A stretch of 64,000 nucleotides of DNA, taken from NCBI RefSeq assembly GCF_040183065.1, contig NC_091121.1, positions 38,281,287-38,345,286 of the forward strand, given 5' to 3'. The notes under the pieces were generated by a model. It searched no databases and was not told the DNA's origin. It saw nothing but the letters and a program-made list of their open reading frames with translations. Positions 22,695 to 34,460 of this stretch are shown in pieces; the stretch's first letter is position 1, and each line of letters starts with the position of its first letter. Source of the stretch: Periplaneta americana (taxonomy: Eukaryota; Arthropoda; Insecta; Blattodea; Blattidae). The position numbers were made by a program, and so were the translations under genes.

Positions 22695-22817
22695 TAAATA
22701 AATAATTAATAAATAAATCTTGTTATTAGTCGTGCCAACTATGGAATCGTCGTTGAACTTTGTGGACGGTTACTAGTCAAGAAGGCTTTGTTGATTGTTT
22801 CATTTTTATTAAAACAG

Positions 22818-22893
22818 TTGAATTTCACTTCAATTATCCGGAGCCCAGTAATCGCATTTCACTTCAATGATCCGGATCCAAGTAATCAACGTC
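22818..22893. repeat. Two-unit 38-bp tandem repeat
   Basis: ATTTCACTTCAATTATCCGG...AGTAATC is followed at once by ATTTCACTTCAATGATCCGG...AGTAATC. Confidence 0.7.
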
Positions 22894-23178
22894 ACTTGAC
22901 AGATGATTTTCAATAAATCTTAATATTAAACAATCTCTGATACGTGACTATCCATAATATCATTTAGCAGAAGCTATAACATAACCTAAATAATATAAAC
23001 AAGTGTTAGAAAAGTTTTAATTAAGGACGATGAAATAAAAAATAAACATGAATAATTTTAAAAGGAACAATTACTGAAAGTACAATTTTTAAATTGGAAT
23101 GTTTTAGTAGTTGGTGGTTCAGTTTATGTTATATTGTATATGTGCGTAAAAGAAATGGAATTCGTTGATGTGCGAGTG
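22894..23178. other. No gene seen
   Basis: Blank. Confidence 0.3.
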
Positions 23179-23355
23179 GTCGTCAGCACTCGCTGAAATG
23201 TGCAACGGGTAAGCGGTGCCGTCACGTGTGCACCGTCGTGTAGTAGGGAGAGATAGAGAGCATACTCGCTAGCAGCTACGAGAGCAGCATGGTGCACTGC
23301 GTTCTCTGCGGGTAAGGGACGCTAGCCCCATGGTGCTCTGCGCTGACGACCCCTG
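23179..23355 (+). mobile_element. Repeat family M, short form
   Basis: Starts GTCGTCAGCACTCGCTGAAA and ends GTGCTCTGCGCTGACGAC plus CCCTG. GTCGTCAGC is an inverted repeat at the two ends. The first 125 bases and the last 35 align with the long form at 31492-32389, so the long form carries about 700 extra bases internally. Confidence 0.7.
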
Positions 23356-23959
23356 ATGTACATGGTTTATTCCTCAACTTATTCAGGATTTCCGAATGGT
23401 GCTCTTCATTTACTCGTATTTGTAAATAGGGTTTCAGGGAAGATGCATAGCTATGACCAGTGATCTTTATTAATTCTTGTTCTTGAATGTCATTGCGAGT
23501 CATATTTGAAACTGCTGTGCATCGACTGGAGTGCTTTGTAATTTTGTATTTCTTTTTTACGTCCAGATCAGTGCAGTTTGAAATGTTGGCAAACAAAGAA
23601 ACAAATGCTAGGGTAGTGAAACAAACAAATGCTAGGGAAGCGATAAAATTAAACAAATTCTAGGAACGCGATAAAATTGTGCGATAAGCGGCCATGATTG
23701 GTTGAAAGACGTCCTTTCGTACCGTTTTATTGGTCAAAAGTAGTATGACGTTGTAAAAGAATGCACTGTAAATAGTCTTATGAGGTCTAATTTTGAATCA
23801 TGAATAGAAAATCAACTTCAGCACACAGAAGACCCAAGTGTTTCCTGACAGTACCTGTTCGACGCGTCAAATATGACGTCACGTCAATATACATAGTGTA
23901 TGAACAACTAATCTTATTTCCGTATACACTGGGCCAGACTACGGTCCCTATTCATTATA
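23356..23959. other. No gene; short direct repeat
   Basis: AAACAAATGCTAGGGAAGCG-like words repeat two to three times at about 23600-23670. The 126-codon minus-strand frame (23276-23656) has no family resemblance and overlaps repeat M. Confidence 0.35.
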
Positions 23960-25060
23960 CAGAGACATCATTTTATTTTTACTAACATTTTTAATATTAA
24001 CTTGGCTATACCTCTGGATCAACGCCGCTTGCTACCCCCTTCCACGACTGGAGTTCGATGATGCTGGCGTAGTATACAAACAAATCACTTTACTAGATAT
24101 AGGAGGGAAGAAAAGTAGTTCATCCATTTACGTAAACTAGGAAATATCGCGCTTTTGAGTTTGATCAGTTTCATTAGGTTTTTGTTTAATCAAAATACAG
24201 TACAGTATTAACAATGAGAGTTTTTACTCACGAACTGAGCTGTCCATGTGGACGTATTCATTATGCAGTGTATATTATACTGTCTACAGCACATTAGCGT
24301 ACAGTATAGAGAATGAAGTTAAATTGAAAAATAATCATAATATGGATATTTAAATACAGTTTTTTTAAAATGGTGGCCGTTCATTTCGACACAGGCTTCA
24401 GTTCTGATGTGCATATTATCGCACTATAGACTATTGTACCTAATTCCAATTACCATGTTCGTATTTCGTATCAGTAACTCATGTTGAAATAATTCTGTAC
24501 CTACTCTATAAAAGAGCACCTTACGTAATGTAAATTCAATCTTCACTTCTGCCCGATACGAAAAGATAAAATTACTCAGACATGCTATCTGCTGTCCGTT
24601 CAAGTGATTATGTCGTAGGGTCGTAGAAAGGGAGGAAATCACGCGACATTTAATTAATTAACGAGCCCCTTTTATTTAAGCTATTTTAAACAGTTGTATA
24701 ATATTACATAGACGTCCAATTCTTAACAGAAATTAATGTTCTCAGAAAAGAGCTAAGACAGCCCAGCCACTAGCTGGCGAATAAAAGCTGGTGGGGGAAA
24801 CCGGGATACGACGTAGGCAAATGGACGACAGTACCTGTGCGAAAATGATTCAATATTGAAAGCTCTTTCGTCACTGAAAAACGCGAACATATTTTTGGAA
24901 CGTACTGTTTACTATGACCGTAAGGCTAGTATGACTGTATATGTGGTCTTGGATCTGTGTGGAGGACGGTTGAACTTCATTAGTAGAAAGGGTGGGAGTG
25001 AAGTACATTAAAAAATTCAGGTACAATAAAAATTGAAGTAAAAATAAAATGCTGTCCCTG
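23960..25060 (+). mobile_element. TIR transposon family A, copy 2
   Basis: Same termini as copy 1 (CAGAGACATCATTTTATTTT ... AAATAAAATGCTGTCCCTG) with TA outside each end, and full-length alignment with copies 1 and 3. Confidence 0.88.
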
Positions 25061-26121
25061 TACAACAGCGATTCATTCCCTGTCAAGTACCCGTACCTCT
25101 CTGTTTCAACCTGCTTCTCCCTATTTCATTTCATCAGGAAATATGCCCTGGAGTAGCTTAGTATGTGGTCAGTTCTGTGGAATTATAGCCCTATTCCTAA
25201 GCTCTCGAAATGTTCAATAATTCCCAACGGACTCGTGGCCACAGGTTTGCGTCTCACTAATAGCTCATTCACAATGGTTTTCGTTGCCCAGGTTACTGTG
25301 GCAGTAAGTATGTTTCGTTCGACACTTGAAAATAATATATAATCTGGATTCAAACCCTAAACTATCAACATAAATAACAGCATATAGTTCAAAGTGGTGT
25401 TAGTATGGCGTATCAAAACGCTCAAAATGAAGCTCGCAGTGTCTTTTGTCTCTTGAGTTATGTGAAGTCATTAACAAAACGGCTATAACCCTGTTCTCCT
25501 CCCTCAGTTAATATTGGACGGGGAGTGCCCCCTCTGTGGCTTTTGTACGAAGGTAATGTCCTTGTTAAAGGTCAAATTATTGGGCTGACCTAGACCTAAC
25601 CTTACTACGGCTTATCAACATGTCACAACCATTCTAATACTGCTATAAAATATCCTCAATATTCCATTTATAGAAGCAGTAAAAAAATATAAAAGCAATT
25701 TTTCTCTCTCTTCGCAATCGCAATAGTTGGATTCAAACTGTAAGCTCTATATTAATGACGTATTTTATCGTCATTTTATGTAGAGGCTCATAAATAAAAA
25801 TTACAATATTAAGAGTCAAAATAAAGTGCATTAGACCTATACTTCAGTCTTTCCCATAGTTCCAGTTCACTTAGGATACAACCGATTCATTATCACTTAA
25901 TAAAAACAATGATTCTACGATTTCATGTAACAATTCTTCTCATGACAAACATAATTATTTAAAACTAAACCAATACTGGCACCAATGCCATTTTTGAATA
26001 TCACACTCTTAATTACGTTGTCAGAGTATTGATACTCATATAATATCCGTACCTGAGAAGCAAAGGGGCGAATGTCCATTTTCATAACTTTTCAGGAGAG
26101 CCAAAAAACTGTTCCTAATTA
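25061..26121. other. No gene seen
   Basis: One kilobase with no supported frame, repeat or splice-like structure. Confidence 0.35.
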
Positions 26122-27253
26122 TAAGGATATCATTTTATTTTTACTAACATTTCTAATATTTACCTGGCTATATCTTTGGATTAACGGTTGAGAACCGGAA
26201 ACACCGTTTGCTACCCCTTTCCACGACTGGAGTTCGATGATACTGAGTAAAATACAAACAAATCACTTTACTAGGTATAGGAGGGAAGAAAAGTAGTTCA
26301 TCCATTTACGTAAACTAGGAAATAACGCGATTTTGAGTTTGATAATTTTCATTAGGTTTTTCTTTAATCAAAATACAGTACTGTATTAACAATAAGTGTT
26401 TTTACTCACAAACTGAGTTATCCATTCGAACGTATTCATTATGCAGTGTATATTATACTGTCTACACCATATTAGCGTACAATGTAGAGAATGAAATTAA
26501 ATTGAAAAATAATCATAATATGGATATTTAAACATATTTTTTTTAAATGGTGGCCTTTCATTTCGACACAGGCTTCAGTTCATTTGTGCATATTATTGCA
26601 CTATAGACTATTGTACCTAATTTCAATTACCAGTTTCGTCCTTCGTACGAATAACTCATGTTTAAATAATTCTATACCTACTCTATAAAAGGGTACCTTA
26701 CGTACTGTAAATTCAATCTTCACTTCTTCCCGATACGAAAAGATAAAATTACTCAGAAATGCTATCTACCGTCCGTTCAAGTGGTTTTGTCTCAGGATCG
26801 TAGAAAGGGGAGAAATCACGTGACAGTTAAATACTTAACGCAGTCCTTTTATTTAAGTTATTTTAAACAGTTGTATAATATTACGTAGACGTCCAATTCC
26901 TAACAGAAATTAATGTACTCAGAAAAGAACTAAGACAACCCAGCCACTAGCCTTTGCAGAGAGGCGAATAGAAGCAGGTGGGGGAAACCGGGATACGACG
27001 TAGGCAAACGGACGACAGTACCTGTGCGAAAATATGATTCAATATTGAAAGCTCTTTCGTCACTGGAAAACGCGAACGTATTTCTGGAACGTACTGTACT
27101 CACTAACTCAATACTGTTTACTTTGACTGCATACGCGGCCTTGGTTCTGTGTGGAGGAAGATTGGAAGTATACTAGTAGAGGGGGTGGGAGTGAAGAACA
27201 TTCAAAAACTCAGGTACAATAAAAATTGAAGTAAAAATAAAATGATGTCCCTG
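26122..27253 (+). mobile_element. TIR transposon family A, copy 3
   Basis: The left end is decayed (TAAGGATATCATTTTATTTT); the right end is intact (AAATAAAATGATGTCCCTG). TA lies on both sides. Same orientation as copy 2, separated from it by about 1.06 kb of unrelated DNA. Confidence 0.87.
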
Positions 27254-27976
27254 TATATAACTGCCATGGCTTATGAAATATAAAACTTAGGACTGTGATT
27301 TTCAGGTATGTTATTTAGTCATTTGGTATCATTATGTATATGAAATTATGTAACATTTCATTCAACAGTTTCGTCCTAAATTAATTATTTACAAAAATAA
27401 AATGTACATACGCCGCTTTTCCATAAAATTTCTTTCGTAGTGTTTCTGGTTTCCTATTTGATTTTTTATGCGATATGAAGTATTTAAAAGTTAAAAATGT
27501 ATTTATTAGATCCAACATACTACATAAAAAATTGATTGCACGGATTAATATGCATAGAATGACATTTTTGTTTATAACTAAGCCTACAGAGTGACCAACA
27601 TGCTAACATGTCGATGTGACAACATTACTTTCGAAACTTCAGCTTCCGTATTCGTTAACTTCCGTATTCAGATCGTTTTCAATGCGTATTGAAAATTGCA
27701 TGAAAACCGAGATCAAGGACATCGTTTTCAATACGAAAACTGTATTCAAATCGATCTGAATGCTCCATGAAAATGTACTAATTTTAACTAGCGCTTCCAT
27801 GAACACTAACTTTACTATTTACATTAGTTTAACTAGAAGTTTAAAAAACACTGACTTTACTATTTACAATATTTTTACACATCTGTTTGGTATTCTCAAT
27901 TAAGACTTTTCAAAATCACTCAAATTACTATTTACAATATTTAATATCCTGCCAGAAACCAATCATAGAATGGCAC
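27254..27976. other. No gene; weak internal repeats
   Basis: CTTTACTATTTACA-type words recur near 27811, 27852 and 27925, and CAGATCG (27670) faces CGATCTG (27753). No gene. Confidence 0.35.
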
Positions 27977-28157
27977 CACAGTCTATTATACACAGTCACG
28001 AAACTCAATACATAGGAAATATGCATCCATATAGTTGCTAACCGCTAGGACCGCTATTATCGCCTCATCACATACAATGTGAAACAGTACCGGCACAGTC
28101 TATTGTTCCTAGCACCCTCAACAACTCAAGCTTCGTGACTGTATATACTAGACTGTG
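27977..28157 (-). mobile_element. MITE family C, copy 2
   Basis: Ends CACAGTCTATTATACACAGT and TATATACTAGACTGTG are inverted repeats; 181 bp. The interior carries GCATCCATATAGTTGCTAACC and CTATTGTTCCTAGCACCC, as in the other copies. Confidence 0.87.
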
Positions 28158-28539
28158 ACGTCACTGTGACAAGACGAGCGAGAACAGCTGATCAGAGTTG
28201 CCGCGTCTCGTTTTATTAGTCAGGCAACAAATCTGCAATATTTTTATTTAATTTATATGAAAACTGTCCATTCTAACGAAATACGACAAAGAAAACAAAT
28301 TTTCTTCTTTACATTAACTATTGGTATTGAGAGAAATCAAAATCCTATGCATAGTAATTATCCACAACAACGGCTTTGAAGTTTTAGGAAAAAACATTTT
28401 TATTTCGAAAACTATAAACTTCCCACCGATATGATATTAGACTCTTTTGTTATACTCAATATGAACAATTCGCTCTGCAAAGCTGAAGGGTTATTTGACT
28501 TCCAACCTATGTCTGTGTCTGTGCCTGTATGGTTATTCT
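28158..28539. other. No gene seen
   Basis: Nothing supported. Confidence 0.3.
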
Positions 28540-30577
28540 GAAACTAAGAAAAAGAAACCGTCGTTTGATGAAGATTGTTCCTTGGTAGTATAAAGAAGGA
28601 AACAGGCAAAATTACAGGATCCAGTTGAGGCGAATAGAGATAATTATTTCAATGAAAGACGGGAAGCAAGTCGTACACTTAAGGCCCATTCACAATGAAA
28701 ATTAAACATAACCGTAACATAAACATATAAGTTTGCGGCCAAGCTACCAAATGAGATCATTCACAATGATTCACATAAACAGACATTAACATTACCGTAA
28801 GACGTTAACTTGAAAGTTTGCAGACTCCAAACTTTCATGCGTATGACTGATTTTCAAACAGAACACAATCGTGGAGCGCTGAAGTATACGAAAGAATATG
28901 AGGAAATGGCGTCGTTATGTTTCCATGGTTACCAAGTGTGTTTGCTGTTATGTTTATGTCCCCATCGTGAATGATGGTATGACTTCTTGATTTTACCGTA
29001 ACGTTTACATTCTTAATTTAACGCTTATGTTACGTTTAATTTTCATTGTGAATGAGCCTTTAGGAATAAAAAGAGAGATTGCTTGAGGAAAAAACTCAAT
29101 AAAATAGAAACAAATAGCAAGAATAAAAACATTAGAGATTTATATAACGGCATAAACGAATTTAGGAACGGTCAACGGATATCGGGCAAGAGTAAACGTG
29201 ATCAAGGGTGAGAAGGGATACTTTTTTGCGGACACTCATTCAATCCTGAACAGATGGAAAAACTATTTTGGACAATTACTAAATATACATAGGCCAAATA
29301 GGAATGATCGGGACGAAATTCAAATACAAACTGCTGAGCCATTTATACTCGAACCCACACTTTCTGAAGTCGAAATTGCGATAGAACATCTGAAAACGTA
29401 TAAGTGTCCAGGTATCGATCAAATTCCAGCAGAATTAATACAAGAGGATATAAGTGCATTATCTAGCGAAATGTATAAATTCGTACTTGCTATTTGGGAA
29501 AAGGAAATTGTACCAGAACAATGGAAGGAGTCCATAATTGTACCTATCTTTAAGAAGGGGGACAAGACTAAATGTAGTAACTTTCGAGGTATAGGCCTAT
29601 CACTTTTGTTGACGTCGTACAAAATTTTGTCCAATATTCTTTTGAGAAGATTAACTCCATATGTAGATGAGATTATTGGGGATTATCAGTGCGGTTTTAG
29701 GCGTAATAGATCGACTATTGATCAGATTTTTTGTATTCGACAAATATTGGAGAAAGCTGGGAGTATAAGGGTACAGGACATCAGTAATTCATAGATTTCA
29801 AGAAGGCATATGACTCGGTTAAGAGAGAAATTTTAATATGATATTCTTATTGAATTTGGTATTCCCAAGAAACTAGTTCAATTAATTAAAATGTGTCTCA
29901 GTGAAACGTACAGCAGAATCCGTATAGGTCAGTTTCTGTCAGATGCGTTTCCAATTCACCGTGAGCTAAAGCAAGGAGATGCACTATCACCTTTACTTTT
30001 TAACTTCGCTCTAGAATATGCCATTAGGAAAGTCCAGGATAACACAGAGGGTTTGGAATTGAATGGGTTACATCAGCCTATTGCATATGGGGATGACGTG
30101 AATATGTTAGAAGGAAATCCACAAACTATTAGAGAAAATACAGGAATTTTACTTGAAGCAAGTAAAGAGATAGGTTTGGAAGTAAATCCCGAAAAGACAA
30201 AGTAGGCCTATATGATTAGGACCTACGTCTCGTGACCAAAACATAGTACAAAATGGAAATATAAAAATTGGAAATTTATCCTTTGAAAAGGTGGAAAAGT
30301 TCAAATATCTTGAAGCAACAGTAACAAAATATGAATGACACTCGGGAGGAAATTAAACGCAAAATAAATATGAGAAATGCGTGTTATTATTTGGTTGAGA
30401 AGATTTTGCCATCCAATTTGCTCTCAAAAAAGCTGAAAGTTAGAATTTATAAAACAGTTGTATTGCCGGTTGTTCTGTATATTTGTGAAACTTTGACTCT
30501 CACTTTGAAAGAGGAACAGAGATTAAGGGTGTTCGAGAATAAGGTGCTTAGGAAAATATTTGGGGCTAACAAGGGAA
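28540..30577 (+). pseudogene. LINE family D, long reverse-transcriptase copy, broken
   Basis: The longest family D copy. From about 28547 the frame reads KKPSFDEDCSLVV, stop, RRKQ... and NYFNERREASRTL, is cut by a MITE (28682-29059), then resumes with RNKKRDCLRKKLNKIETN. 29198-29791 encodes the RT fingers (PEQWKESIIVPIFKKGDKTK, FRRNRSTIDQIF). 29891-30205 encodes the palm, where the usual YADD catalytic box reads YGDD. 30331-30577 continues with [15 protein letters not shown], then similarity stops with no tail. Stops and frameshifts separate the pieces. The absent 3' end is unusual for a LINE. Confidence 0.88.
28682..29059. mobile_element. MITE with TTA target duplication (PIF/Harbinger-like)
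   Basis: 378 bp. The left end is AGGCCCATTCACAATGAAAA and the complement of the right end begins AGGCTCATTCACAATGAAAA. TTA lies on both sides (28679-28681 and 29060-29062). Removing the element and one TTA rejoins the host LINE in frame (R-T-L | R-N-K-K). A 3-bp TTA duplication is characteristic of PIF/Harbinger; the class is inferred from that. Confidence 0.85.
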
Positions 30578-31481
30578 CATTCTTTACCTATGAACTGCGA
30601 TTTCAATAAAAATTCTCATAATTGCTAAGTTTGAATCAGTAAATAATCTGGTAATAGTCACTCACTTAGCTTTTCCCTCATTAAAGAAATATAACGTGTT
30701 TAATTATGTCTTATACGCCGCTCTTATACGCAACTAACAATGCCACTGTGCTGACTGCTTACCTGCCTAACACAGCGACACACGAAAATCTATTACTTGC
30801 TACAAACAGTATCGAAAGATTTTAAGAAACGTTGTTTGTTATATATACACACATATATCAACCCCGTATACAATAGTATAATTTTATTATCTACACATAC
30901 CTGAATCATTATCCTCTGTGATAATGCGGCTCTGTTACGAAATGGTCAGGGCAGAGGGTCCTTTTGCAGTACAATCATGTCACAACAGCTGGTTCTCCAC
31001 ATCCAGGTGTTTCACAAATACTATTTCCAGTACGCAGAACTGTTTGGAGAATATTGCTGCAATCATTTATGTCCTTTTCTGTCATATATCCACATTTCTG
31101 CCAAGCATATACCAGCATGTCTCGGAATTCGGGTGAACAGAACTAATGATACACAACAGAATGCATTTTTAAATTAAAGATTCTATCATGTAATTTTTTT
31201 TTCCGATTCCTGAGTAATTAGTTTGGACCTGAAATAATTTTTTACTCTACGAATCACAAGCTTATACTGTCTGAAATATATATATATACATCTCATGGCT
31301 GCATAAACCGCGTTGTTTTCGGTGAGTTAATTTCCATACTTATAGTTTTTTCCATCCAGAAAAGCGATTTATTTCATTTGTTAATATATTTATATTTGTT
31401 TGTCCACTCCAGGAATCTAAAAGTAGTAAAGTATCTTTCTGTTCAACAGGAATGAAGTTTTTACAGGGAGTTTAGAGAGTT
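30578..31481. other. No gene seen
   Basis: Overlapping frames at 30918-31177 lack any family pattern or splice context. No shared repeat. Confidence 0.35.
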
Positions 31482-31491
31482 TACCTCAGTA

Positions 31492-32389
31492 GTCGTCAGC
31501 ACTCGCTGAAATGTGCAACGGGTACGCGGTGCCGACCAGTGTGCACGGTCGTGCAACAGGGAGAGATAGAGAGCATACCCGCTAGCAGCTACGAGAGCAC
31601 TACAGTGCACTGCGTTTTCAGCGGGTATACTCCAGGTCAGCTTACTTCATACCCTAAGGGTGAAACCTAACCATTTTTCCGCCATTACTACATATGCTAG
31701 TGGATTGTGGTGATTTTCTAGTTTGCAGGTTGAATTTTCTTTTGCCAACTTCGTTTCGAATTTCGGTACTGTCAAATACTACAAATGGTAGTGATTTTGT
31801 AACTGGTATGTTGGCAACCGAGACAAATATCGACAATATTTGTCGGTACTGGAGTTCCATGAAATTGAAATTGTACTAGATTTCTGAGCCTGTTACTGAA
31901 AACTACCGGTAGTGAAATTTGAACATACTAATAATTAATTAATATCAGTATTAATATTAATACATAATAGTTATTTTATGTGTTGCGTTGTGATTATAAT
32001 TCAAGACTATAGTCAATTAAGTTTTCGAGTTAATAGTAATAATTTCATGTGGTCAAGCAAAATACATTTTTAGGTTAGGTCTCGTGAGTTTATTGTTTTT
32101 GTCAAACCAATGAATTTCGTATTGCCAGACAAAATACTTGACATGTTGATCCCTTTCTCGTATAGTTTGCCTACGAAAATATATTACAAATTATTTAATT
32201 ATTTAGAATAACCTTCCAGCATAAAGTACGGTAAGTAAATAAAGTAATTTAGTACGAAGGATCGTGTGATATCTGGTAACAGTTGGCAACACTGACAAGA
32301 CGGCAATATTTGCTGTTTAGGAACTGTTCTTATGTGACCCTCACTATAAGAGAGGCTAGCCCCAGCGTGCTCTGTGCTGACGACCCCTG
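31492..32389 (+). mobile_element. Repeat family M, long form
   Basis: Starts GTCGTCAGCACTCGCTGAAA and ends GTGCTCTGTGCTGACGAC plus CCCTG, as in the short form. GTTTACCTCA lies just outside the left end (about 31479-31488) and GTTTACCTGA just outside the right (from 32390), a probable 8-9 bp target duplication. The interior has only short frames. Confidence 0.65.
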
Positions 32390-32398
32390 GTTTACCTG

Positions 32399-32874
32399 AT
32401 AAGCTGGCACTTATTACAATATTAAAAGGGTTTCCTTCTCTATCAATTGCTTTACTCTAGGACCAAATTCGCCCTTCATCTTCCTATAGTTCATTGTATT
32501 TTGAATCGACTAGATTTTCTAGAATGTACATATTCGTATTTGGCATTAACTGGATTAATAGATCTCATTTTTAGAAACTAAAATAGTGAAAATAAAAGCA
32601 ATTACTCTTAAATACTCTAATTAGGACAGCCCTCAAACTTAATAATAATTCTTATAGACGCTTCCAAACTAAATTCAATGTCCTATCACTTTTGTTATTC
32701 TTCAAAACATATACTATACAACCACAACTTTTCACAACATCACTTCCACATGATTCGTCAGAAGACACTAACATACAACTCACAGTACGGCAACTGCAAC
32801 ACCCTCTCAAATACACAGGGTTACAGATATGATTTGAAGGTCAAGAGCGTGGTCATGGATAAATATATATTATA
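32399..32874. other. No gene seen
   Basis: An 82-codon frame at 32678 has no supporting features. Confidence 0.3.
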
Positions 32875-33948
32875 CATGGACATCATTTTATTTTTACTTC
32901 AATTTTTATTGTACCTGAGTTTTTGAATGTACTTCACTCCCACCCCTTCTACTAATGAAGTTCAACCGTCCTCCACACAGATCCAAGACCGCGTATACAG
33001 TCATAGTAGCATCACCGTCACAGTACGTTCCAAAAATATGTTCGCGTTTTCCAATGACGAAAGAGCATTCAATATTGCATCATTTTCGCACAGGTACTGT
33101 CGTCCATTTGCCTACGTCGCATTCCGGTTTTCCACACCAGCTTCTATTCGCCTCTCTGTAAAGGCTAGTGACTGGGCTGTCTTATCTCTTTTCTGAGAAC
33201 ATTAATTTCTGTTAGGAATTGGACATCTACGTAATATTATACCCATAAAACTGTTTAAAATAACTTAAATAAAAGGGCCTCGTTAAGTAATTAACTGTCA
33301 CGTGATTTCCCTCCTTTCTACGATCCTGCGACATAACCACTTGGACGGACAGTAGATAGCATGTCTGAGTAATTTTATCTTTTCGGATCGAGCAGAAGTG
33401 AAGATTGAATTTACAGTACGTAAAGTATTCTTTTACAGAGTAGGTACAAAATTATTTCAATATGAGTTACTAGTACGAAGAACGAAACTGGTAATTGGAA
33501 TTACTCACATTAGAACTGAAGTCTGTATCAAAATGAACGGCCATCATTTTGAAAAATGTGTTCAAATATCCATATTATGATTATTTTTCAATTTAACTTC
33601 ATTCTCTATATTGTACGCTAATGTGCTATAGACAGTATAACATATACTCTGCATAATGAATACGTCCGTATGGACAGCTCAGTTCGTGAGTAAAAACACT
33701 CATTGTTAATACTGTACTGTATTCTGATTCAACAAAAACCTAATGAAAATTATAAAACTCAAAAGCGTGATATTTCCTAGTTTACGTAAATGGATGAACT
33801 ACTTTTCTTCCCTCCTATACTTAGTAAAGTGATTTGTTTGTATATTACGCCATCGAACTCCAGTCGTGGAAGGGGATAGCAACCGTTGATCCAAAGGTAT
33901 AGCCAGGTTAATATCAGAAATGTTAGTAAAAATAAAATGATGTCCCTG
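32875..33948 (-). mobile_element. TIR transposon family A, copy 4 (inverted)
   Basis: Starts CATGGACATCATTTTATTTTT and ends AAATAAAATGATGTCCCTG, with TA on both outer sides. Aligns in reverse with copies 1-3. The frames at 32927-33196 are non-coding reading of the element. Confidence 0.88.
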
Positions 33949-33955
33949 TATATTT

Positions 33956-34236
33956 ATTCATGGCGTGGTCGCAAACCGGTACGTACCGTATATACAGAAC
34001 GAACGAATTCATAGCATGTTGCGGTGCGTATTCTGATTGCGTGTAAGAGCAGCATATGAGACGTAAGACGTTGTTGGAATACCATGAGATAACTGGAGCT
34101 TCTGGAGAAAACCCCTGTTTTTTCTGGATCGCGGGCTTGCCCAATACAAGTTATAAATCGGAGGTTGCCGGGGATGGAACCTGAATCCACAGGATTATAA
34201 GTCCAGCGCTCTAGCCACTAAACCACCGTGGCAGCT
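33956..34236 (-). mobile_element. tRNA-derived SINE, family W
   Basis: On the minus strand the head (about 34236 to 34165) reads GCTGCCACGGTGGTTTAGTG, with A box TGGTTTAGTGG, a short stem-loop with CTTATAA, and B-box-like GGTTCCATCCC. The body runs down to the AT-rich end at 33956. It is a fifth SINE type for the window, and I see no second copy here. Confidence 0.65.
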
Positions 34237-34460
34237 TGACTTTTAAAATAAATATATCATCTACATAGTGAATTTTTCGTGCTTTTACTACTGATTTCGT
34301 GGCTACTAGGGTTGGCAACACTGTGTACACAGAGTTTGTTGACTTGTGTGAGGCGGCGAGATGACCAGTATTTGAAAGTTAATTGTGGTATTTTATTAAA
34401 TTTTTGTCCTTTAATAAATTACTGAAGGGGTAAGCCTGTATTTTAGCTTTGTCAGCCGAA

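Noticed and set aside
23276-23656. 126-codon minus-strand frame
   Set aside because: Overlaps repeat M, lacks splice or family evidence, and its N-terminal hydrophobic run is not enough to call a secreted protein.
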